A stretch of DNA of 8,403 bases from Parabacteroides sp. (GTDB lineage Bacteria > Bacteroidota > Bacteroidia > Bacteroidales > Tannerellaceae), in contig JAHHQS010000161.1 of the NCBI GenBank assembly GCA_020026285.1, forward strand, positions 1 through 8,403. The letters run 5' to 3'. The translations under genes were made by a program, and so were the position numbers. Within the stretch, counting starts at the first letter, position 1. Each line of letters begins with the position of its first letter. Below are positions 1-6,117 of the stretch, one piece after another. The notes under the pieces are model-generated. The model had not been told where the DNA came from. It worked only from the letters and a program-made list of their open reading frames with translations, and did no database searches.

Positions 1-152
1 CTGTTAAACAGCGATAGCTTTTTGTATTTTATATGGATTGTTGGATACCTATTAGGGGAAATTAACTAGCACTTTATGTAGAAATATGAAGTATCGATTT
101 ATGATGTGTTAGAGTCCATTATTGCTTATAAGTAGAATTAATTTAATATGTT

Positions 153-175
153 TTCCCTTTCCTTGATGAAGGGAA
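153..175. other. Small inverted repeat (TTCCCTT / AAGGGAA)
   Basis: A perfect 7-base stem, TTCCCTT at 153-159 and AAGGGAA at 169-175, encloses a 9-base loop. No T tract follows on either strand, so it is not a classical intrinsic terminator. It lies about 180-200 bases upstream of the predicted transcription start of the export operon. It could be a weak terminator for an upstream gene, a protein site, or chance in AT-rich DNA. Confidence 0.3.
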
Positions 176-223
176 TATAACTATTCTGGTAAATTCGATA
201 TTACTCTATTCTGAAGTGATATA

Positions 224-277
224 ATTCTTTACAACTGTAAAGTTTCTTAATAGTAAGTGTAAAGAATCTTTACAGTT
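224..277. promoter_or_regulatory. Paired palindromes, candidate enhancer (UAS) for a sigma-54 activator
   Basis: The 7-mer CTTTACA or its complement TGTAAAG occurs four times in 54 bases. CTTTACA at 227-233 and TGTAAAG at 236-242 form a 16-base palindrome with a 2-base centre. TGTAAAGA at 258-265 and TCTTTACA at 267-274 form a 17-base palindrome with 8-base arms and a 1-base centre. The match extends to 10-mers: ATTCTTTACA (224-233) is complemented at 258-267, and AACTGTAAAG (233-242) at 268-277. The centres (234.5 and 266) are 31.5 bases apart, three turns of B-DNA, and fall near -120 and -88 relative to the predicted start of transcription. This placement is typical of the upstream activating sequences that NtrC-family activators bind at sigma-54 promoters. 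The palindromes are seen directly; the binding role is inferred. Confidence 0.55.
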
Positions 278-327
278 GCACAAGCCTATGAAAATGTAAT
301 CACGTGTTATTTAATACTTTATGATTT

Positions 328-343
328 TGGCACATGTCTTGTG
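328..343 (+). promoter_or_regulatory. Sigma-54 (RpoN) type -24/-12 promoter
   Basis: TGGCAC at 328-333, five bases, then TTGTG at 339-343 matches the sigma-54 consensus TGGCAC-N5-TTGCA/T with exact spacing. The -24 GG (329-330) and the whole -24 hexamer are perfect. At -12 the invariant G is present (341), but the usual C is a T (342). Transcription should begin about 12 bases downstream, near 354. That leaves roughly 25 bases of leader before the ATG at 379. No good Bacteroides housekeeping promoter (TTTG about 20 bases before TAnnTTTG) was seen nearby; the closest 8-mer, TGATTTTG at 322-329, deviates and lacks an upstream TTTG. A sigma-54 promoter would make the operon depend on an activator, probably a response regulator encoded outside this window. 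Confidence 0.6.
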
Positions 344-378
344 TTTCTTTTAGTGTAAGAATGAAATTAAAATACAAG

Positions 379-1731
379 ATGAGAAGAATAATTTTTTCAG
401 TTTTGGTCCTGACAATGGTTGTAAACCATACAATCCGAGCACAGCAGCAGATGACGTTGCGCGAATGTATGGAATATGCCGTTAAGAATTCGACTAAAAA
501 GAAAATTCAGGAGGCCGACTTCTCCGATGCTCAGATAAATCGTCGGGATGCTATTCTGAAAGCTTTTACTCCTACGATCTCGGCCGGAACTTATGCCTAT
601 TCCAATTTCGGTCGTACAGTTGACCCCGAGACGAATACGTATATCAGTACAACATCTTTCAATAATGGATATTCCGTCAGTGGAAGTCTGACGTTGTTCG
701 ACGGTTTTGCGGCTTTGAATAATATCAAAATCAGTAAGACGGCTGTGAAAATGGGTGTTTCGGAAGAACAGAAAGTGCGCGATGAAATTTGTCTGGCCGT
801 GATGGAAGCATATTATAATGTGGTTTTCCATTCAGAAATGACTGTAGTCTTGGATCGGCAGGTTGCGACGGCTGAAGAAAATCTGAAGCTGGTTCGCCGT
901 CAGCATGAACTGGGACAGAAAGGATATGTCGATGTCGTTCAGACCGAAGCTGATCTGGCGGAGAAACAATCGCAGCGGGTGAAGACAAACAATCTGTTGA
1001 ATAATGCCGTGCTGACATTGAAGGATGTGATGCTTTGGCCGGTTGATATGGATTTGCAGATAGACAAATCGATGCTGACCAAGACCTTTGCTTCGATGTT
1101 GAATGATAATAGTGAATCAGCAGAGGCTTTGGCTGAACAGGCAAAGACTTATCTGCCTTCGGTGAGCCTGGCGAAAGGAGAAATGGACCAGGCGAAGTTC
1201 GCATTAAAGACGGCTAAGTGGCAGTTTGTTCCGACTTTGTCATTGAGTGGTGGATGGTCTACCAGCTTTTATACTTATCCCGGACGAAAGGATTATAAGG
1301 CTCCTCCATTTGGCAGGCAGTGGCGGAACAATGGAGGTGAATATGTTCAGCTAAGTCTTTCCTTTCCATTGTATGATCGGTTGTCACGTCATTCCAATCT
1401 GGTGAAAAGAAAGAATGATTATCGCCGAGCTCGTGCTCGATATGAACAGACATTGCACGATGTGGAAACTGAAGTCAGTCGGGCTTTGCAGGATAGGGAA
1501 GGAGCGATGACGGCTTTCATTCATGCACGTAAACATTCCGAGGCTCAGGAGGAATCCTATCAGTTGAATCAGAAGAAAATGGTACAGGGAATGATCTCAC
1601 CTATCGAGTTTCAGACGATATCAAATGCTTATCTCAATGCTCAGGCAGAGCAGCTTAATGCAATGCTTCAGTATTATCTGAAAAGCAGTGTGGTGAAATA
1701 TTATAAAGGAATCAGTTATTTGGAACAGTAA
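379..1731 (+). CDS. TolC-family outer-membrane efflux protein
   Basis: This is the outer-membrane duct of a tripartite exporter, 450 residues from the chosen start, close to the usual length of the family. A signal peptide is visible: MRR, a hydrophobic core (IIFSVLVLTMVV) and a likely cut after ...TIRA before QQQ (residue 21/22). Two TolC-type halves follow. Each has a beta-strand region with alternating and aromatic residues (about 66-110 and 283-332, the second including VQLSLSFPLYD) and long helical hairpins (about 112-215 and 338-440). The paired hairpin-tip motifs are LGQKGYVDVVQTEADL (178-193) and MVQGMISPIEFQTISNAYLN (401-420). In-frame ATGs also exist at 334 and 361. The one at 334 overlaps the sigma-54 promoter and would put SCVSFSVRMKLKYK before the signal peptide. 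The one at 361 would leave only about 7 bases of leader. The gene is first in the operon, and the adaptor starts 6 bases after its stop. Confidence 0.9.
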   Translation: MRRIIFSVLVLTMVVNHTIRAQQQMTLRECMEYAVKNSTKKKIQEADFSDAQINRRDAILKAFTPTISAGTYAYSNFGRTVDPETNTYISTTSFNNGYSVSGSLTLFDGFAALNNIKISKTAVKMGVSEEQKVRDEICLAVMEAYYNVVFHSEMTVVLDRQVATAEENLKLVRRQHELGQKGYVDVVQTEADLAEKQSQRVKTNNLLNNAVLTLKDVMLWPVDMDLQIDKSMLTKTFASMLNDNSESAEALAEQAKTYLPSVSLAKGEMDQAKFALKTAKWQFVPTLSLSGGWSTSFYTYPGRKDYKAPPFGRQWRNNGGEYVQLSLSFPLYDRLSRHSNLVKRKNDYRRARARYEQTLHDVETEVSRALQDREGAMTAFIHARKHSEAQEESYQLNQKKMVQGMISPIEFQTISNAYLNAQAEQLNAMLQYYLKSSVVKYYKGISYLEQ

Positions 1732-1737
1732 AATAGT

Positions 1738-2997
1738 ATGGACAGAAAAATAGAACCTAAAAAAGGAATTGCTCTTGTATTCAGCAGGAAGTCTTTGCCC
1801 TATTGGCTGGGCGCATTATTATTTATTTTCATTGTTTATCTCTTTTTCAGAGACAATGTCAGCACGCTTCGTGTGGATGCTGAAACGCTTTCCATCAAAC
1901 AGGTGGATTCGGGCGAGTTTAACGATTATATTCGCGTGAGTGGTCAGGTTCAGCCGATGACGACCATACAGATCAGTCCGTTGGAGGCGGGAATCGTTCA
2001 GAAGATCTTTATCGAAGAAGGAACGCACGTGAAAGCCGGCGATCCGATTCTTCAGTTAAGCAATGAGAATCTGGATATGCAGATATTGAATTCGGAGGCA
2101 GATCTGGCCGAGAAGGAAAACTGGTTGCGTAATACAATGATTACGATGGAACAGGAGAAGTTGAGAGTAAACCAGGAGATGCTTCAGTGCGAAATGGAAG
2201 TGAGACGTTTTCGTCGTGCCTGGCAGTCGCAGAAGTCTTTGTATGAAGAGAATCTGATTTCGAAAGAGGATTATCTGAGGGCGGAAGAGGATTTCGGTCT
2301 GTCGGAGGCGAAACTGGAACTGGTTCGCAATCGTTCCGTGCAGGACAGCCTTTATCGTGCCACACAGATCAGGCAGATGGGAGAGAGTCTGGACAATATG
2401 CGTCTGAATATGATGATGATCCGCAAGCGTAAAGACAACCTGATTATCAAGGCTCCGATTGACGGCGAGCTGGGTCTGTTGGATGTGGTGCTTGGACAGT
2501 CAGTTGCTTCGGGTGCTAAGATCGGACAGATCAATAATCTGAATCAGTACAAGATTGAGGCACAGATCGACGAACATTATATCGATCGGATCACGGCCGG
2601 ACTGGAAGCTCGGTTTGAACGTCAGGATGAATCTTATTCGGCCTTGATTCGTAAGGTTTATCCGGAAGTAAGAGATGGAAAGTTCAAGGCGGATTTCAAA
2701 TTTTCAGCCGTTCAACCGGAGAATATCCGTACCGGACAGACATATTATCTGAATCTGCAGTTGGGTCAGCCGGAAGATGCCTTGCTGATTCCAAGAGGAA
2801 CTTTCTATCAGAAAACAGGCGGACGATGGATTTATGTATTGACTCCCGAAGGTGACAAGGCTTATAAGCGTGAAATCCGTATCGGTCGACAGAATCCGCA
2901 GTATTACGAAGTGCTGGAAGGACTGGCTCCGGGTGAAAAGGTCATCGTTTCCGGATACGACAACTTCGGAGATAACGAATGTTTGATTTTGAAATAA
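1738..2997 (+). CDS. HlyD/RND-family periplasmic adaptor (membrane-fusion protein)
   Basis: This 419-residue protein bridges the inner-membrane permease and the TolC-like duct. A short cytoplasmic N-terminus (1-19) is followed by one membrane anchor (about 20-37, PYWLGALLFIFIVYLFF). There is no lipobox, so it is anchored by this helix rather than by lipid. Next come the first lipoyl half (about 79-108, with EAGIVQKIFIEEGTHVKAGD), a long coiled-coil hairpin rich in E, K, R and L (about 110-230), and the second lipoyl half (about 234-263, with IIKAPIDGELGLLDVVLGQS). A beta-barrel domain (about 270-342) and a membrane-proximal domain (about 345-415, with LIPRGTFY and LEGLAPGEKVIVSG) complete the MacA-like order. 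The 6-base gap from the outer-membrane gene suggests translational coupling. It looks better conserved and more GC-rich than the permease that follows. Confidence 0.92.
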   Translation: MDRKIEPKKGIALVFSRKSLPYWLGALLFIFIVYLFFRDNVSTLRVDAETLSIKQVDSGEFNDYIRVSGQVQPMTTIQISPLEAGIVQKIFIEEGTHVKAGDPILQLSNENLDMQILNSEADLAEKENWLRNTMITMEQEKLRVNQEMLQCEMEVRRFRRAWQSQKSLYEENLISKEDYLRAEEDFGLSEAKLELVRNRSVQDSLYRATQIRQMGESLDNMRLNMMMIRKRKDNLIIKAPIDGELGLLDVVLGQSVASGAKIGQINNLNQYKIEAQIDEHYIDRITAGLEARFERQDESYSALIRKVYPEVRDGKFKADFKFSAVQPENIRTGQTYYLNLQLGQPEDALLIPRGTFYQKTGGRWIYVLTPEGDKAYKREIRIGRQNPQYYEVLEGLAPGEKVIVSGYDNFGDNECLILK

Positions 2998-3014
2998 TAT
3001 ATTTGTTCATCTAA

Positions 3015-3026
3015 AAACATTAAAAA
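3015..3026 (+). promoter_or_regulatory. A-rich translation leader before permease 1
   Basis: AAACATTAAAAA directly precedes the ATG at 3027. There is no Shine-Dalgarno sequence, which is usual in Bacteroidota, where A-rich leaders support initiation. The identical 12-mer recurs before the ATPase gene at 5374-5385. Confidence 0.35.
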
Positions 3027-5366
3027 ATGATTAGTTATTTGCGGTTTCTGAAGCGAAATAAATTATATACGGCTGTTGAAATAATCGGAATGGCTATTGC
3101 TATTGCCTTCGTGGTTTTTATCGGCACTTTTGTAATTGGCGATTATAACACCGATCTTGCTATCAAAAAGCAGGGAGATATTTTTGTAGGACGTACTGAT
3201 GGCTTTTTCCTTCATACCTATCCGACAAAGGATATCTTGTCTGGCGAGTTTCCTGAAGTGAAAGACATGTGTCGTATGATGGATGCAACAGCTTTACGAG
3301 GTGTCACTATGCGTATGATAGTAGGAGAACATACAGAAACGCAAAAAGCATTGATAGTTGATCAGAACTTTTTGGAATTTTTCCCTGTATCTCTTTTAGA
3401 AGGTAATTCTTCGGAAGCTTTGTCAGGTAATAAGATTCTTCTTTCCTCTTCTTGTGCATTACGTCTTTTCCCAAATGAGAATGCATTAGGGAAAAATATA
3501 CGCCTGAAGATTGATAGCAAAGAAAAAGAAATGATGGTGTCAGGTATTTACGAAGACTTTAAGAATACCATTCTTCCGACTCCCGACATTATTTATAATT
3601 TCAATTGTATCCAGGAAATCTCCCCTGTTTTGATTCATTCGGGAAATGGTACAGTTACTCTTTTCTTCCGGTTGATGGATGGGACATCTATAAAGGTACT
3701 GGAGGAAAAAATGGAGAAAATATTGAAGAAAGAGGAATTATTCTTTAAGGAAGGACTGGCTAATCATTATTATCTGGATCGTTTTGAAGATATTCCGAAA
3801 CTGGAGGATATACAGTTGTTTACTCCTTTTCAGAACATTGTTTCTCCTGTATTTATTCAGATATTTATAGGAATAGGAATACTTCTGTTTCTGTTCTCCA
3901 TATTTAATTATATATCTCTGACTGTAGCACAATCCGGATTCAGGGCTAAAGAAATGGCTTCCCGCCGTTTATTGGGGTCCAGTCAAAGCAGTATCATCAT
4001 GCGTTATCTTGCAGAAGCTCTTGTTCTGACCTTGTTATCCTTTATTCTGGCACTTATACTGGTTAAGTTTGCGACTCCATATTTCAATGAATTAGTAAAT
4101 AGGCAGCAATCTCCTTTTGCAAAGGAATTTTGGTATAGCGAAGTGTTCTTTATGCTGACAGTCATTCTTCTGTTATCCTTTTGTGCAGGTATTATTCCCG
4201 CAGCTCTAATTTCCAGATATCAGCCTATTGATATTGTCAAAGGGAATTTTGCACATACATCCAAGATGACATTGGGACGAATCTTGATTATTATCCAAAG
4301 TATTATAGCCTCTATAACACTTGCTTTAGCCATTGTGATGGCAGTACAGTTAAAATATATGGAAGAAAAACCGATGGGATATGAAAAAGATCATATTATC
4401 TGGGTATTTGCTCATAGTTATGAAGAGTATCGTACAGAAGAACTAAATAATTTGGCATGTGTTGATAAAATTGGTTTTATTCAGCAACTTCCTATGGGAC
4501 AAAGTGTCACTGCAATGACCTTGAGTAAAAAAGGTGAAACATATAAAATGAATGCCTTTTATGGTGATAGCAATGCTTTTGATATACTGGGATTTAAAGT
4601 TCTTTCAAAAATGAAAACTCCGGTAGATGATGATATCTGGTTGACAGAAACAGCCATGAAGGCTTTCAATCTGACAGTTGACTCTCTTGTAACGCATGCA
4701 AAATACGGGCAATTCTGTGGAGTTATCGAAGATTATCATCAAGGGACAGCTTCTGCTCCTGAGAAAAGCGATTTGCCAAAAGTCTTTTATCTTCTGGATA
4801 TGAAAGGAGGAAAAAATTATTCTCTTTTGCGTTATATGATTGTGAAAGTAAAGGGTGATGAAGATGAGGCTCTTCAGGCCATTCGGGATTTTTATTATCA
4901 GGATAAGAATATTGAAGTGAATAGTATAAAGTTGAACACTTTTAATAGATTAAATAGTGAACTTTATAATAAGGAGACACAGAACTTGAAATTAATAATA
5001 GCTTTCGGTTTCATTGTTATATTACTTACCGCTTTGGCTCTGTTTGCAATAAGTACGTATTATGCACGACAACATGCCAAGTCCGTTGCTTTACGGAAGA
5101 TTATGGGATGCAACCGTCCTCAATTATTTATACAGACTTCTTTCCGTTTCCTTAAATTGATAGGAATTGCATTAATAATCGCTATGCCTCTCGCTTATTG
5201 GATTACAGGAGAATGGTTGGAAGGATATAATTATCGGATAGATAATGCTTTTTATTACTATTTGGTAGTAATCTTGATTATGCTTGTAGTAGCCGTATTA
5301 TCTATCGGATGGCAGATGGTTCGATTGATGAATACGAATCCGGTAGAAGTTTTAAAAACAGAATAA
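3027..5366 (+). CDS. MacB/FtsX-type ABC transporter permease (duplicated, 8 membrane helices)
   Basis: This is the inner-membrane component of the exporter, 779 residues. Predicted helices: TM1 about 14-38, TM2 274-301, TM3 325-350, TM4 372-396, TM5 417-441, TM6 654-677, TM7 706-726 and TM8 742-763. Large periplasmic (MacB core-like) domains lie between TM1 and TM2 (about 39-272) and between TM5 and TM6 (about 442-653). The protein is thus two tandem copies of the four-helix MacB/LolC unit. The duplication shows in paired motifs: a basic FtsX loop after TM2 (RAKEMASRRLLGSS, 306-319) and after TM6 (RQHAKSVALRKIMGC, 681-695), and QPIDIVKG (399-406) matching the C-terminal NPVEVLKT (771-778). 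There is no ATPase domain; the partner ATPase is encoded 27 bases downstream. By eye it is more AT-rich than the adaptor and ATPase genes. The substrate is unknown. Confidence 0.9.
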   Translation: MISYLRFLKRNKLYTAVEIIGMAIAIAFVVFIGTFVIGDYNTDLAIKKQGDIFVGRTDGFFLHTYPTKDILSGEFPEVKDMCRMMDATALRGVTMRMIVGEHTETQKALIVDQNFLEFFPVSLLEGNSSEALSGNKILLSSSCALRLFPNENALGKNIRLKIDSKEKEMMVSGIYEDFKNTILPTPDIIYNFNCIQEISPVLIHSGNGTVTLFFRLMDGTSIKVLEEKMEKILKKEELFFKEGLANHYYLDRFEDIPKLEDIQLFTPFQNIVSPVFIQIFIGIGILLFLFSIFNYISLTVAQSGFRAKEMASRRLLGSSQSSIIMRYLAEALVLTLLSFILALILVKFATPYFNELVNRQQSPFAKEFWYSEVFFMLTVILLLSFCAGIIPAALISRYQPIDIVKGNFAHTSKMTLGRILIIIQSIIASITLALAIVMAVQLKYMEEKPMGYEKDHIIWVFAHSYEEYRTEELNNLACVDKIGFIQQLPMGQSVTAMTLSKKGETYKMNAFYGDSNAFDILGFKVLSKMKTPVDDDIWLTETAMKAFNLTVDSLVTHAKYGQFCGVIEDYHQGTASAPEKSDLPKVFYLLDMKGGKNYSLLRYMIVKVKGDEDEALQAIRDFYYQDKNIEVNSIKLNTFNRLNSELYNKETQNLKLIIAFGFIVILLTALALFAISTYYARQHAKSVALRKIMGCNRPQLFIQTSFRFLKLIGIALIIAMPLAYWITGEWLEGYNYRIDNAFYYYLVVILIMLVVAVLSIGWQMVRLMNTNPVEVLKTE

Positions 5367-5373
5367 TATAAAT

Positions 5374-5385
5374 AAACATTAAAAA
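5374..5385 (+). promoter_or_regulatory. A-rich translation leader before the ATPase gene
   Basis: A second exact copy of AAACATTAAAAA lies 8 bases before the ATG at 5394, within the 27-base spacer. It is probably a leader element of the A-rich Bacteroidota type rather than a protein site. Confidence 0.3.
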
Positions 5386-5393
5386 TTAATATT

Positions 5394-6074
5394 ATGATTA
5401 AAGTAACAGATCTAAGTAAGATTTTCCGTACAGAAGAAGTGGAAACTATAGCATTAAATAAAGTTTCGTTCGAGATAAAAGATAAAGAGTTTGTAGCTAT
5501 TATGGGTCCGTCAGGTTGTGGCAAGTCTACCTTGCTGAATATCCTGGGATTGTTGGATAATCCGACCGAAGGCAGCTATGAACTGCTGGATCAGGAGATG
5601 TCGAAACTGAAAGAACGTGAAAGAACCAAGTTCCGCAAAGGAAATATCGGTTTTGTTTTCCAAAGTTTTAATCTGATTGATGAACTGAATGTGTACGAAA
5701 ATGTGGAACTTCCGTTGAAATATCTGAAGATCAGTGCATCCGAACGTAAGCAACGTGTTACAGCCATGTTGAAACGCATGAATATCAGTCACCGTGCCCA
5801 ACATTTCCCTCAACAGTTATCCGGCGGTCAGCAGCAGCGCGTAGCCATTGCCCGTGCCGTCGTATCCAATCCGAAATTAATTTTGGCCGATGAGCCGACT
5901 GGTAATCTGGATTCCAAGAATGGCAAGGAAGTAATGGACTTGCTGACCGATCTGAATCGCGAAGGAACAACCATCGTGATGGTGACTCACTCACCCAAAG
6001 ATGCTTCCGTTGCTCAACGAATCATCAATCTGTTTGATGGCGAGATTGTAAGCGACGTCAGCAATGAGTTGTAA
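5394..6074 (+). CDS. ABC transporter ATP-binding protein (MacB/LolD-type)
   Basis: This is the cytoplasmic ATPase that powers the permease(s), 226 residues, the usual length of a stand-alone LolD/MacB-type nucleotide-binding domain. All catalytic motifs are intact: Walker A GPSGCGKST (38-46), Q-loop Gln90 in FVFQSFNLI, signature LSGGQQQR (142-149), Walker B LILADE with catalytic Glu167, D-loop GNLDS (170-174) and the switch histidine His199 in MVTHS. The stretch ADEPTGNLDS is characteristic of the MacB/LolD/FtsE group. It lies between the two permease genes, 27 bases after the first and 43 before the second, and is the only ATPase in the window, so it may serve both. Symbols such as macB or lolD would overstate what can be known, so none is given. 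Confidence 0.95.
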   Translation: MIKVTDLSKIFRTEEVETIALNKVSFEIKDKEFVAIMGPSGCGKSTLLNILGLLDNPTEGSYELLDQEMSKLKERERTKFRKGNIGFVFQSFNLIDELNVYENVELPLKYLKISASERKQRVTAMLKRMNISHRAQHFPQQLSGGQQQRVAIARAVVSNPKLILADEPTGNLDSKNGKEVMDLLTDLNREGTTIVMVTHSPKDASVAQRIINLFDGEIVSDVSNEL

Positions 6075-6117
6075 GGAAAGAAATTGTCTTTATGAAAAGA
6101 GAAAATAAAATATAATC

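Larger units (their letters stand above)
1..378. other. Upstream non-coding control region
   Basis: This is an AT-rich stretch without a convincing gene. From the left edge one + frame stays open for 22 codons to a TAG at 67-69. That could be the tail of an upstream gene, but it is short, hydrophobic and not recognisable. The other two + frames stop within the first 15 bases. No minus-strand frame has a start codon reading off the left edge. The right half holds the ordered signals listed separately: a hairpin at 153-175, palindromes at 224-277 and a -24/-12 promoter at 328-343. Bases 12-30 have a weak AGC-GATA-GCT stem followed by a T run, which could be the end of an upstream transcript, but it is too weak to call a terminator. 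Confidence 0.6.

Noticed and set aside
1..11. CTGTT-A-AACAG palindrome at the very left edge.
   Set aside because: It is a five-base stem truncated by the window edge and cannot be interpreted without upstream sequence.
1..69. Open + frame of 22 codons from the left edge to a TAG, as the tail of an upstream gene.
   Set aside because: It is too short to tell from chance in AT-rich DNA, and the hydrophobic sequence matches no recognised protein end. It remains possible but unsupported.
397..1453. Several minus-strand open frames of 64-157 codons antisense to the outer-membrane gene.
   Set aside because: They overlap a clearly conserved gene in the opposite strand, have low-complexity or unlikely protein sequences and no start context, so they are shadows of the real gene.
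2998..3005. TATATTTG in the spacer after the adaptor gene, matching the Bacteroides -7 motif TAnnTTTG.
   Set aside because: The only TTTG upstream is about 12 bases away, too close for the -33 element, and the 29-base spacer fits an uninterrupted operon.
5511..5994. Minus-strand open frames opposite the ATPase gene.
   Set aside because: The + strand encodes every ABC ATPase motif intact, and the opposite frames look like nothing known.
6092..6115. Seven-codon mini-ORF (MKRENKI) ending 2 bases before the start of permease 2.
   Set aside because: It is easily explained by chance in an A-rich leader. It has no hairpins or attenuator-like structure and no recognisable sequence.
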